A stretch of 64,000 nt of DNA from Amylostereum areolatum. Lineage: Eukaryota > Basidiomycota > Agaricomycetes > Russulales > Stereaceae. Location of the stretch: assembly GCA_012932865.1 (NCBI GenBank), contig SAXG01000002.1:1178001-1242000 (forward strand), given 5' to 3'. Below, in pieces: positions 34,961-46,050 of this stretch. The translations under genes and the position numbers were made by a program. The notes under the pieces were generated by a model, which was not told the origin of the DNA, made no database searches, and was given only the letters and a program-made list of their open reading frames with translations. The number at the start of each line of letters is the position of its first letter. The first letter of the stretch is position 1.

Positions 34961-35745
34961 GTTGACCCGATGATAGGGAGAAGAGGAGGGCCGCTATAGG
35001 ACGATGCATGCCGGGCGTGAGGGTGAGTACAAGTATGAATCTGCAAGGTCATTCACGTGCTACGTGTAGCCTTGTCAACAAACAAAGCACAACTTCGCAG
35101 TGGTAAAGCTTCAAGTTCGGGAATGTGGTACATCGAAAAGCAGCCTATGCACACGGGCACATAGTTGCGTGCACCGGAATATGCGATTACCATCGTGGGG
35201 CATGCAGATACCGTGGTAAGTGAAGAGCACAACAGAGAACAACGCTCTACCTTTTTGGTCGACCTGCGACTGGAGTAGAGATCCGTAAGCCAATGAGCAC
35301 CCAGACACAAGTGGATACGATCTGATCCGTCTGGCAACGAACATACGAATCGATATCGGGCTACTACCAACAAAGGATAGCTTGCGTCGCCTGATGTATG
35401 AGAGTCAGTGACCCGTGCATAGTAGAAACCAAGAACAAAGACGCACCCAGACTAATTATGGATGAGGCCGAAGCAGCCGAAGGGATCGTACAATCTCGCA
35501 ACGCAAAGATGAAGATCAGTCCGCGCTATGTGAACCGAGTCGTGATTCTGAGCGGATTTTGAGTTGTGTGGACCAACAACATCCCTGAAAAGATGAGGAC
35601 GGACGAGATAGGGCAGGTGGAGGGCAGAAATTGTATGTGCAAAAGATCAATTGTTTTGTAGTCTGTCGGTTCGAAAGATGTCTCCTCGCACACTTCAAAG
35701 GAGGAGAGGATACAAGCAAAGCAACCATATATGAACTCGTGGTAC
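34961..35745. other. Spacer with uninterpreted open frames
   Basis: Minus-strand frames here (for example LIFIFALRDCTIPSAASASS near 35500, with a GT donor after it) are hydrophobic and could be the debris of another membrane-protein gene. I could not assemble a model. Confidence 0.35.
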
Positions 35746-37009
35746 TCAGGGTAACTCTAACTTGGAAGGCACATGCATACGTTCAAAGTTTGTTTTCTCA
35801 AAAAAGACCAACAGTATGATGACTGTCGGATAGATACCCTATATTATTGGTGAGAAATAGTGGTATAGAGTGAATATGGGCGGGGACTAGCCGTAAGTTG
35901 AACCATAGACTGTTGCACGATTGCGCTTGCTTCGCCGAGAAAGTCGAATTCAGAGCATATGAATATGACCTGCATAGACGAGAGTTTAGTACCTTTAGTA
36001 CAACTCAGTACCCTGAGACGTGTGGCGTCGATTGCTTACCCAGATTATGAGGTATATCACACCTGATTCCGTTACGAGAACGAGTGCTTTGGCACCTACA
36101 GATCGCCGAGTCGGACTCGACTGGATATATTCGTGCCAAACCCCACGGAATTCCCTTTGTAAGAAAACGTAAGTCTCTGTGGATATTGCTGCTGGGTGAA
36201 GGGGGGCTCGCCAGGTTTTATATGCAACGAGTCCAGTTCCCCAGACGTTGTTCAGAGCAGAGACCGCAAGGACCACAAGAGCAATGTCACCCGATACAAC
36301 AATGGGGAGTTGGGTATCGACATCTGAGACGAAATTGAGCGCCGCCACGACTAGGAAGGGGGGGAATCAGTTCATGGTCAGCGTCGCGCGCACGCATTAC
36401 GTACCGGAAGCTAACAGAGCAAGTAGACTTGAAATAATTAAAATCCATCTTGGACGTCCCCACAATACCCACCCCCTCCATACGACAATGAAGTCGCTTA
36501 TAGTAAACTGGGGTGCACTGGTGAGCTAATCTGACTACAGCGTTAGCACATAACATACATCGATAATTTGGATATTGGATAATGCGATTTGCAAAGTCGT
36601 GGACGATAGAGGAAGTTCCATGCATAGGGCCATATGCCGCGCGAAAAACCAGCCGAGGATTAGATGCAGCGTCCAATGTGAGACGGCGACAGCAAACATG
36701 ATGCCTATGATTGTCAGAAGATAGTACTCCTGTCTTGTAGCCTTCTTCTTGGACCTGCAAACAGAAACTACAGTCAATAACACGCTGCAATACGGTCGTA
36801 AACAGTTACATGAGATAGATCGATGAGAAGACGGCCAGCGCCAAATATATGCCTAGAAGTTCTCCCGTCAACTTGAACTGGAACCTCACAGACATGAAAA
36901 ACGCACCAAAGAAAATGGCTTCTGCCGCGACCGGAAAGAAAAGCTCACGAAAGATGTCCAAATCACTCTCTCGATGTTGCGGGCACCGATGGTTCGTCAC
37001 GGACGACAT
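35746..37009 (-). CDS. 7-TM membrane protein, copy 3, two GC-AG introns
   Basis: Eight exons: 37009-36907, 36852-36810, 36754-36559, 36507-36405, 36350-36212, 36154-36040, 35969-35892, 35838-35746; 289 codons. Exon lengths 43, 196, 103, 139, 115 and 78 equal those of copy 1. Marks: FPVAAEAIFFG, TISDFIVVWRGWVLWGR, SALNNVWGTGLVAYKTW, LVTESGVIYLIIW, GIYPTVIILLVFFE. To keep this structure, intron 5 must start GCGAGC and intron 7 GCTAGT. Intron 5 is 57 nt, in frame and free of stops, so if the altered donor is not spliced the protein gains 19 residues in a loop. If intron 7 is not spliced the protein changes after QLT. Functional state is therefore uncertain. Confidence 0.75.
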
Positions 37010-38094
37010 CGCATGAATGGGAAGGGGGAAACTAAGGGGAGGGTAGCATCGCGGTGGGACTATAAAGACAACGGGAAACGTCCTCCACTCTCCCATAGTG
37101 TTCCATGAGGCCAACGAGTGATGTTCTAACGCGTGATTGAAGCACGAGGAACTGTATCAACACAAGAAGGTGGATCAGCATACCGGATGAAAGGAAAACT
37201 CAGGACAACGAATAGAAAGTCGTATCATTCTCCCCTGCACCATACCACATAGCTTCAACGATGTGCGTCAGAATTCTGGTGCTACAGCCATCACGGGCCC
37301 CAAAGGAGGATGGAATGAGATTGGAGGAGAATATACTCAACAAGGGATGACTCGATGAGGAACCTAAGTGACCTAACAGTAGTTGTTGTCCATCACGATC
37401 ATGGTACCGAATACGTACGACTCAGATGGTAGCAACGTTCGGGGGGCTTCCTACCAGTTTCTGACTGTATTTTACGATGTTCCTGGTCACTCCCGGGACG
37501 ACGTAGAGAGCTGGTCACGTTTGCGGTGGATGTCAACGACGAGGAAGGGCATGGACGAGGAAGGGCATGGATGAAGCTCAGGCCTCAGGTCGAATCCGGC
37601 TCCACGGCGTCGGCGTATCCTGAGCGACCAACGGACAACTTCTGCACCTTTCTGCACCGTGACTTGTACATATCGCTGCTCCAGTCTCCACCGGCCACCC
37701 TTCATATCAGACACCCTTCCATCATATCAGAAACTTGAATCAGGGCCTGTCTTTGAACTTTACCTGCGAGAGGGGACCGACTACGACTTTTGAATCATTG
37801 TTGATATCGACAATAAGTAGATGCCCCTTTCGCCGAGACAACCTGCCAACGACCTCCAATGACGAACACTCGCACTGGCACGTATCGCGATGAGAACAGG
37901 TCGAGGCAAAAGGAAACTGCTGCCATAGCATTCGGTCCATATGGTATGTTAACTTCCCCGTAAATGGCAGCTTGGGTTTGATACCTCCCAGGCCCTTCGA
38001 ATTTACCTGATCAGACCTGTTCGCCACTTCGTATCTGATATCGCCCCCCTCCTTTACCGATGACCTTTTCCATTACCATGCACTTTTACAGTGC
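37010..38094. other. Intergenic, no gene seen
   Basis: Upstream of 7-TM copy 3 and of the small secreted gene. Short frames only; a 16-base tandem duplication is listed separately. Confidence 0.4.
37538..37569. repeat. 16-base perfect tandem duplication
   Basis: GACGAGGAAGGGCATG occurs twice in direct contact (37538-37553 and 37554-37569). It is a simple local duplication with no evident coding role. Confidence 0.75.
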
Positions 38095-38102
38095 TATAAA
38101 AA
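38095..38102 (+). promoter_or_regulatory. TATA box of the small secreted protein gene
   Basis: TATAAAAA on the plus strand, 180 bases upstream of the ATG at 38275. The following ~150 bases are pyrimidine-rich leader sequence. Confidence 0.45.
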
Positions 38103-38274
38103 GGTCAGGCGGATGCGACATCCCCTCAGGCTAGTTCCCAAAGTTTGACTCTTCACTCGCAACGGTACTGGATAGTGAGTGTGTCTAACACTGCTCCTTC
38201 ATGCCTAGATTTCTAACCTACAGCAACTCCTCGCCAGCCCTTCTCGACCCTTATAACATTCGATCTTCTTCATT

Positions 38275-38745
38275 ATGTTCTTTTCTTCGACCACTATAAC
38301 CATGTTCCCCGCTGCCCTTGCCCTGCTTGTTTGCATCCTCCTCAACGGTGCTCTAGTCTCCGCCGCACCCTTGACTTATGTCAGTGCAAGAACCGACAAT
38401 ACCACACTAGTACCTCTGGACAACTCAGACGATCCCGCATTCCGTCTCAGACCAGTTTCTGAAGGGGTATAGTTCGCTAATTTCCTCAGCCACGAACGCA
38501 CACTTACTTCAGTATCCAGGGACTGCTTGCCGATGTCGGACAAGATGAGCATAATCCAACGAGCCCTAAGGTAGTCATAAGGTCAGTGTATCTTTAATCG
38601 ACTGTGAAGCGCGATTTTCACCAGGAATCTCGCAGGCACGGTGGCTTTCCGAACGGTGGCGGGAGGGGAGGTTTCCGCCAACCTGGCAATTGTGACGTTG
38701 GAAGTCGTTGCGCCGGCCAGGGAGGCCTTCTGGTGGACGACGTGA
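38275..38745 (+). CDS. Small secreted protein, unknown family
   Basis: Three exons: 38275-38466, 38520-38581, 38625-38745; 124 codons. Either the first Met or the tenth (MFPAALALLVCILLNGALVS) begins a clear signal peptide ending VSA-APL. The mature part is short and has one N-glycosylation site (NTT in TDNTTLV), no cysteine and a hydrophobic end EAFWWTT. No domain is recognised. The stop overlaps a potential donor (ACGAC|GTGAGT), so a further exon is possible; the nearest acceptor at about 38850 would add only a few residues. A TATA box in the right place supports a real gene. Small secreted proteins of fungi are often effectors or wall-associated, but nothing here shows a role. Confidence 0.6.
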
Positions 38746-39538
38746 GTCATCAATCCTCCATTGAACCCGAATATCATCTCATTGAGGTGTCGATGGTGCT
38801 ATAGCCGATTGTAAACGATAATTCCGACCAATGAATTTCAACAGGCTCGTTGAATGCTTGTCCATTTGAACGGATTTAACGGGGTTCGTTTCGGTGCAGT
38901 CACGGTGCCACTTCCCTCGTAAATACTTTACTTTCACAACTACTGTTGACCTATCTTGATGGTTGGTCGACTGGGTATGGCAATTGTTCTTGTGTGCGGT
39001 GGGTTGCTGAATCGGCCCACTACGGACCATAGTTTGTGTTTACATAAAAGTGAAGCTAAACATCGCTGTCTTCCTCAGTCCATCCCTCATGCACTATTAT
39101 CTCTGTCGAAACCACCGTCTCAAGTTGGTCTTCGAGGAAATGTAACACAGCCTGTTTTTTCGACTACGGAGATTGGCATCGTCCGATAGCCCCGCCTGTC
39201 GTGGTAGCCGTCAAACGAGCACGCCGCGTTCTGCATTCATCGACAACTTGGCTGATATCTGGAGGTTAATTCAGTCGGGGAGTGCCAGAGCATTCATAGT
39301 ATAGGATACAAATATGAGTATCCTCTAGTGGGCCCGACGCAGCGGACGACCAGACCTGATGGAATAGCAAGAATCCATCCGTCCGGCAGGGCTGATGCAG
39401 TATATGGCAGCCTATGGTGTTGTAGTAGAGGAAGCTAGGGTATGACACGACTCAAAGCTACAAGGATAGTCATTTTCTACGGAGAACCGCGAAGGTTTCT
39501 TTGAACCGCGTCCGTTCCACCACGAAACTATTCTGGCG
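38746..39538. other. Intergenic, no gene seen
   Basis: 3' side of the secreted protein gene and of RFT1. AT-richer than its surroundings, with no coherent frame. Confidence 0.4.
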
Positions 39539-41245
39539 TCAACTTCCGCATGTCCAGGCTAAAAATAATACAACATACCACGCAAGGATACACACAACAC
39601 CGCATACGCCGCCCACGGCGATGTGACGTTTTTGAGCCCACAACGTCAGCGGGATACTTTCGTGCAGCTTAGCACTCCACCGGGTGATCGCCACGGCAGC
39701 AACGAACACGCTCAACACGCTTACTGGGGGTATGACTTCCCTCCAGACTACGAGTTTTCCCAGGCCCCTCCTCTTGAAAAACCGACGCGCGAACCGCCAC
39801 GCATAGAGAGCGCGCAGGCCCAGATTGGCGATGTTTGCCCACACGAGGCCGACATCACCCCATCCAAGGCCGTGCGTGAGCCCTACGGCCGCAAGGACAA
39901 AGCCGACGGATGTTGCAACCATCATTCGGCTCTGGGCACGCAGGTCGGCGGGTGTGCAGGCAGAAGCGAAAAAAGCTTCCAGGACGCCGTTGAAGGCCAT
40001 AGTTGGGATGTAGTAGATGTATGCACCAAGTATCTGAGGAGCGGAGGTGGTACGGTACCGCGGGGGAAGAAATATGGATATGGCGAGGGAAAGATAGGGT
40101 GGCGCAAACGTGGCAAGTATGAGAAGGAGATGTGTGAAGAGGAGAAGGATCGTGAGGAGTAGACGGGCGGCGGTACGTTGGGCATCCTTGGCTTTCGGTT
40201 CCTTGGAGTCGGCGGGTGATCTTAGCGATTTAGAAAAAAAGATCCGGGAAGTCTCTTCAATGGGCTGGAAGACGATTCTTGCCACCAGAGAACCTGAGAA
40301 TGTTTGAGCTCTGGGGATGGACAAGAAGGCTGACGCCTGTACTGACCATAGTTCGACGCAATAGCATAGCCCCCTTGGTCTTCTAACGGGCTCAGGTGAG
40401 AAATGAGGAACTTGTCCCCTTCGGTTAAGAAGTGTTTCATCACAGACTGGCCAGTCATGGCTCCAGACAGACGCAAAAGTTCGCTGTCGAACAGGGCGGT
40501 TGAGGAACTAATCATGGGTTAGGGTTTATATGCACCAAACATGCAGGAGGACGTACCTTTCATCCCCATCGACGGGAACCTGTCTCAGAGAGTATTGCTC
40601 TCCGAAACCATATATTCGAGCGAATGTGGCGAGCGTCGCAAGGCTATACGCAGCTTGTCCGGCAGCAAAAGCCAGAAGCGCCCATTCAGGCGGACCAGCG
40701 ACGAGCACAACGAACGTCACCACGGTCTTGGAGAATACGGACACCCCTTCTGCACGTACGCGTATGTCGAAACGAAGCTCGTTTTGTGCATGGATATAAA
40801 GTGGTTCAGAGAGAAGCTCCACAGAGGCTGCGATGGCGTAGATGACAACACTCAAGTGGAAGTACGGTTGCGACCGCGTGGAAACCGAACTCGTTGACAC
40901 ATACACCAAAGCGATGAGGAATGCTGCGGGGATCCCTAGTGCCACCGGAAGGAGGGCTATGTTTGACACCAACTGTTTGCTTGTCGCTGCCTTTGAGGAC
41001 GAGCCGCGGAGGAGTGCGTTGCGTACACCTTCTCGGGAGAGAAACAGGATGGTTGAGAGAAGAAGTTCGAATTGAATGGCTGCTGTTCCAAATGTCTGAG
41101 GTGATGCGAGGCGTACAAGGGCTTGATTCAAAGCAAAGGTGAATATGCGAGACACGAACTGGAGAAGGACCAAAGATGATGCAGACGCCAACGAAGCTGA
41201 TAAAAGGGTGGGTGACCCCGAGGATGAGGGCTCCATTTTCTCCAT
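39539..41245 (-). CDS. RFT1: RFT1, lipid-linked oligosaccharide translocation protein
   Basis: Three exons: 41245-40557, 40507-40347, 40293-39539; 534 codons, the usual length. It is a polytopic ER membrane protein with about 12 hydrophobic spans. Family motifs: LQFVSRIFTFALNQALVR near the start, FGTAAIQFELLLSTILFLSR, REGVRNALLR, then MKHFLTEGDKFLISHLSPLE, QGGYAIASNYGSLVARIVFQ and PIEETSRIFFSK, and YIYYIPTMAFNGVLEAFFAS. RFT1 is needed for N-glycosylation at the step where Man5GlcNAc2-PP-dolichol becomes lumenal; whether it is the flippase itself is disputed. Both introns are short GT-AG. A second Met lies three codons in. No anomaly. Confidence 0.95.
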
Positions 41246-41901
41246 CCCTACTCTCGTATCTTCAAGTCCATTAGAACATCAATGTGGCTGACCATCTGGC
41301 GATTATACATACATGATCGCTATGTGGCCAGCGCGGTGATGTGGTAAGGTTGATGGCCTCTCGTTAGGAGACTGTCCGGCAAACCACGACGTGGCAGCAA
41401 GCTGTAGCGCAACTTTACTGCGAGAAGAAGTTTGGCCTTCCAAGGGGACACCGACGAATAATGAGTGGATCTGAAGCGAGCGTTGGTGGTCGAGGCCGTC
41501 AAGGAAAGAGGATCGTGCAGGAATAGTCCGAGTCGCGTGGGAAGTCGTATGTACATCATGTCCACTTTTGAACCGGCGTCAGCACCAACTACTACCTCTT
41601 TCTCTTCTCTTAACCATGCACGGCTTTATGTAACTGTAGACCCATGCAGACAACTGCGACAAGAAAGGTGGTCCTTTGTGGTACCATATTGAGGGAATCG
41701 CCACAATGAGGGGAGGAACAACAACTTCATTCGCCCTCCCTGAGATGAAGATAGTGTTGTCCAGAGTACACTCAACCACCAAAGACATGAATGCAATATG
41801 GTTCTGTTCTAGTGGTATAGTACAGATTCGTCCTCGATGGCATGATAGAGGAAGGGATTAGGAAAGATATAGGAGAGCACAGATAGAAATCAGGCCGCAC
41901 T
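41246..41901. other. Intergenic, no gene seen
   Basis: Promoter of RFT1 and 3' region of the FunK1 gene. A CT-rich tract lies near 41595. No gene. Confidence 0.4.
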
Positions 41902-44266
41902 TTACGTCCGAGACGTTCCCGCCCCAGATGAGCCCCCCTGGTTCGATGGGCGCTCGAGCTTGATCCTCTTGCTGTCGCTGGTGGGTCCATCGTCAAGACC
42001 TCGTTTAGTACCGCTGCCTTTCGAGCCATGACCAGACAGGCCGCCACTGGTTGCGCTCTCGCGTGAAAGCATCGCCTTCATCGCCTTCTTATGTTTCCTG
42101 TCGACGGTATTGGACTGTGGAAGCATGTCCTCTCCGGCGTCATTCTCCTCAAGCCAAGTGTTTTGGTCGAGATGGTGGGTGAATCTGGCAAGCAGATAGG
42201 CATGAGAGGAAAGACGTTCGACCGCGATGGCTTTCGACGCCATCGCGCGGTCGTCTCTCCTCTTGGCCGGGTAGAGATCGTCGAACAGCCAGCGGAGGTC
42301 ATCGACCAGAGCTGCGAGAGGGGTGCAGACAGACTCTTCGAGTTCATCGGGCGTGAATCCGCCCTTCCCTGTCAAAAAGAGAATTTTGCCTCGGCCTCCA
42401 TTGCCTTTCGCGTCTTCATCCGCGAAGATGTATTCTATTGCTTCGCGAAGCGGGGGACCACCCTCGATGATTGTTGCATGGTAGCGCATTATCGTGTAGA
42501 CGAGGACCCAGAGGAACGATTCGCAGTCATCGCTGAGGCCTTGCGATAATTGAGGGTTTGTCAGGAGGGCAACGGACATGAACGGCCAGGTTCCCTGGAG
42601 AAGTATGAGATTGACACTACGAACACAAATTTGGTGGACTTACAGTTCTATTCGGGCGACGAGCGTCGCACGGACCATCTCTGTCACGGCACAGATCCCA
42701 GTCTATGAGGATACCGCTGCCATCGATGGTTATGAGAATATTGCCGAAGCTGACGTCTCGATGTAAAATTCTTGCGATCTCATATGCCTTCTCATGAGCT
42801 ACATAAACGAAAAATAATCAACACACGAAGACAATGGATGCAAAAAGAACACTTTTCGCACCTTTGATGGCGTCCCGCAGAACCACGCACAGCTGCTTCG
42901 TCGTCTTGAATTTGGAGAGAGGCTTGCCAATCATAGACGGCACAATGCGATAATGAATGTGGGGTATGATTTTGCAATCCTTTGACCCAGCCCCCGCTTT
43001 CTTCCTTTCGAACCGCGGCGTGAGCGTCTCTTGTCTCTCGCTGTCCGAACTCCACACGTCGCCCGCACAGAGCATCTTGGCAGTATGAGGAACGTCGGCG
43101 GCAGCCAGGGTGGCATAGATGTCACCCTCCTTCTCGATGTTGTCAAGGGCGATCCGCCAAGTGTCCTTCAGGTAACATACCTCGCCGGCGTAGACCACGG
43201 GCTCCTCCGAGCCGTCGGCGGAAGCTTTGTCGACGGGCTCTTGAGCAGCACGAGCGTCCTTATCTGCTTTTGTCAAAGGCTTGTCGCTGACTTCAACTGC
43301 GTAGTAGCCCATGGTGGCTCTCCCTGTAAGAGATTCTGACTGGATGTGAGGTCGAGGTGTAACGAAGTAGCGGGGACTGGGACGCCTGTCGATGTCCACC
43401 CTCGTTCTGTTCGTGTTGGGCTTCGCGTCGGGGAAGACGGCAATCTTCTGCATGGGGAGAGTTTTGAGAGCAGCGTCCTGAAATGGAAGAAAATCTGGAT
43501 GCTTCTTGTTGAACTCCTGGAGGACCGAGCGAGCAATTTTCGCTTCTGCCTCCGTTGGCGTCGTCACCGTGGGATCTCTTCCCAAGGCTTCGTCGGAGGC
43601 ACGGTTGCATCGCCAGAAGAGCTCGGTGAGATGCTGCGTTTTGACCCAGTTGAAGCGTGCGGACACGATCGCTCCACTGCGATCCCAGCGGATGAACCGC
43701 GCCTCGTCCTCGATGAGGAGGACTGAGAAAGTGAAGAGAAGCGGCTGTGCCCGAAACATTTGCATGGCGTAGGAGATGGTTTGTCCGCGAGCCGGGACGG
43801 CGCGATCCCCGATGGAGTCGATGTCAGCGTTCTTGTCGCTGTCCGCCGTTGGATTGACGATATCCTCGGACTTTCCCTTGCGCTCCACAGTAAATTTCGC
43901 CTTGTCCCAATAGTCGCCATCGGGGACTTGTCCAACAACGTCCTTTCCAAAAAGGCACATGTCGGGTTTTCGTTTCTCGCGATAATCATCGACACTGGCA
44001 GCTAGGTTGTGGGTATCGACGACGGCGAGGTTCGAAAAGTGGCCGGACTTGGCGGCCTTGTTGTAGGCCTTGATCTGATACCACAATGTAGGTTAGTTGA
44101 CTATGCCACCGGAGGCGGGATGAAAGACACGCACAAAACCTTCCTCGGTGTTGACGGCAGCCTTGTTCCACGAGATCTTCGCGTCTTTGGGACGTTTGGC
44201 GGAAGACGACAAGCACGCGTCGAGCCACTCTTCTGCGGGCATACGTCCGGCAAACCGATTGAGCAT
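41902..44266 (-). CDS. FunK1-family protein kinase
   Basis: Exons from the first usable Met: 44266-44135, 44074-42862, 42798-42644, 42594-41902; 730 codons. The N-terminal ~330 residues match the FunK1 regulatory part (RFAGRMPAEEWL, CLFGKDVV, RGQTISYAMQMFRAQPLLFT, SVLLIEDEARFIRWDRSGAI). The kinase core shows PHIHYRIVPSMIGKPL, LRDAIKAHEKAYE, the catalytic loop HRDVSFGNILI and IDWDLC in place of DFG, then GTWPFMSVALL and LSDDCESFLWVLVY. This kinase family is expanded in mushroom-forming fungi and linked to multicellular development. The start is doubtful: the frame stays open upstream to 44752 past a TATA box at 44517-44524, but there is no in-frame ATG between that box and 44266, so a 5' exon may be missing. 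The C-terminus is Gly/Ser-rich and basic. Confidence 0.88.
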
Positions 44267-45291
44267 GTCTCTGACCAGGGAGGGATACTGGGTTGTCGCG
44301 GTCTCGCCGGTTTGGGCACTGAAGGGCGTAGAGCCTGCGCGTTTTTTTGCAAATCGGTGGTTGCGTTGTCGACGGGTTCGACGGCTCTTGTAAAGGTGGG
44401 GGTTCACGCGCGCGCGACGAATCGGAGGAAGCCTGAGAGGTAGAGGCCGAAGTAAGTGAGAGTGACGGAGAACGGTCGAGGGTGTTACAATGTTATGCAC
44501 GGATCGAATTGGCGCACTTATATATGCTTTTCTCGTTGAATGTGCGGACGTATCGGGAGGACAATAGGAAATGAGGCCATGCGGGCGAGTGACTGGGAAT
44601 TGGAGTCGATGGCGCGTTCCTTGGAAGATGGAATCGTAATGGCGGTTCAACTGCAACCGGCGCCTCGGCGTTCGTTCTTCAATTGCATCAGCACGGTCAC
44701 ATGATCCCATGATATTTACGCGCGGCCAACGCGCTCCAGACCTCACTTGCATCCTCGCGCAATGTGTCCTTAGTTCGGTGGTATCTCGCTCGATCTGTCA
44801 CCACAGTTCCCCTCCTTGTCACTTTCAACCCTTCCAAAACAGCGGTAGAAGCCGAGATTTTCTGCTTCGAGCCTGCCTGCCTCAGAATAAGTAACGCATC
44901 GCATTCTCACAGGTTACAACACTGACTCCATGGTGTCTTCCGGATGGACTCTGCTTGTGAACCCAGCGGAGTTGCTCTTAGCAGGGGTGCACTGGATTCT
45001 CTGTCTTTTTGGCTCCTTGTCAGTGCCCCCACCCGGCCCACGGCTGGGGCTATTGAACCTTCTCCTACTCCAGCATCATGTTCACTGGCACAATCCGCGT
45101 CGGAATAATCAATGACTGCCATGGCCGTGTCGCAGTTCCAGAGTCTCAAGATATCATGCCTCAGGTTTCCGTACATCATATATTTTTTAGAAAGTGTACT
45201 GACGGAAATGTCCATCTCCCGTCATCTATCCATTTTCGTGTTCTGGAGCTGGAATGAATGCATGCGCACTGCGCAGCACACCCGCCACTCA
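44267..45291. other. Intergenic, no gene seen
   Basis: Holds the 5' region of the FunK1 gene and the approach to U6 copy 1. No coding model. Confidence 0.4.
44517..44524 (-). promoter_or_regulatory. TATA box of the FunK1 gene
   Basis: TATATAAG on the minus strand. It lies inside a frame that is open into the kinase gene, showing that the upstream part of that frame is not all coding. Confidence 0.4.
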
Positions 45292-45334
45292 AACATATAC
45301 CATTTCTCGCTCTCACCATCCTCCGACTTCCCCT
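45292..45334 (+). promoter_or_regulatory. Upstream elements of U6 copy 1
   Basis: CATTTCTCG at 45301-45309 (-39 to -31) and CCGACTTCCCC at 45323-45333 are shared with U6 copy 2 at the same or nearly the same distance, while the bases between them differ. The AT-rich AACATATA in front may be the TATA-like part. Probably an RNA polymerase III type 3 promoter. Confidence 0.55.
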
Positions 45335-45339
45335 CAGGT

Positions 45340-45367
45340 GTTCGCTCCCTTCGGGGTAGCATACGAA

Positions 45368-45398
<31 letters not shown>

Positions 45399-45464
45399 GG
45401 CCCCTGCACAAGGATGACACGCTTCTCCAGAGTGGTAGACCTACGGGTCTCAATATTTATTTTT
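45340..45464 (+). ncRNA. U6 spliceosomal snRNA, copy 1
   Basis: The core is unmistakable: AATTGGAACGATACAGAGAA with the ACAGAGA box that contacts the 5' splice site, then GATTAGCATGGCCCCTGCAC containing AGC of the catalytic triad, and AGGATGACACGC. The 5' stem-loop is CCC-UUCG-GGG. The 3' part is unlike yeast or human U6: after GACACGC come CUUCUCC, which can pair with GAGAAG around the ACAGAGA box, and a hairpin AGACC-UACG-GGUCU. A T-run (ATTTATTTTT) gives the polymerase III stop, so the 3' end is approximate. An identical copy lies at 61790-61914. U6 is the catalytic RNA of the spliceosome. Confidence 0.96.
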
Positions 45465-46050
45465 GTTCTACATCCGACGTCCATTGTCTAATATCTATAG
45501 ACTATAGTCTCGGCAGTGTGACTCTGTGAGTGCGGCACTGTCCTCCATAGGACCAATCACCATACCTATTACCAGCTGACACTCGGTATCAGGCTTGGGT
45601 CGCGCTGACGTTCTCGCCGTCTCGGTGCGGTACTCTCCCCATTTCCGTGGCTGCCATTGGTGAGAGATGATTTCATTGTCCCCCGTCACTAAGCTCACCC
45701 GAAAAAACCATTGCTCTTGTGGCACAGTTGTTTTAACCATCATGGTCCTCAGTGACATATGATAGCTTGATTAGGGATGTGGTTATGGTTTGGAATCTTC
45801 GAATAATGTGTGCTCCCTCACCATGCCGGGCACGGTCGGGAGGGGAAATAATATACGTATGTTTGTACACTACGACGAATGAGCTTGGAGAGAAAGCGAA
45901 AGAAAGACGGACAACGGCAGGTTAAGTGGTGTATCTTACAGGATGTAAAGTCCCAACATTCCCTCCAATGTGAGAGCAGCAGCAAACGCCCATGTAAGTG
46001 CAAGAAGATATAGTCCGAGGTAGCCAAGCCCACAATGTGCTTGTTATCGT
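45465..46050. other. Intergenic, no gene seen
   Basis: Between U6 copy 1 and the end of the first protease. No coherent frame. Confidence 0.4.

Noticed and set aside
34990..35560. A fourth 7-TM copy between copies 2 and 3
   Set aside because: Hydrophobic frames exist but none of the family marks (SDxxVVWRAW, NNLWGTxLVxYKTW) is present.
44267..44752. Upstream extension of the FunK1 reading frame to 44752
   Set aside because: It crosses a TATA box and is Arg/Pro-rich in a way typical of chance frames. No homology to the kinase family N-terminus was seen.
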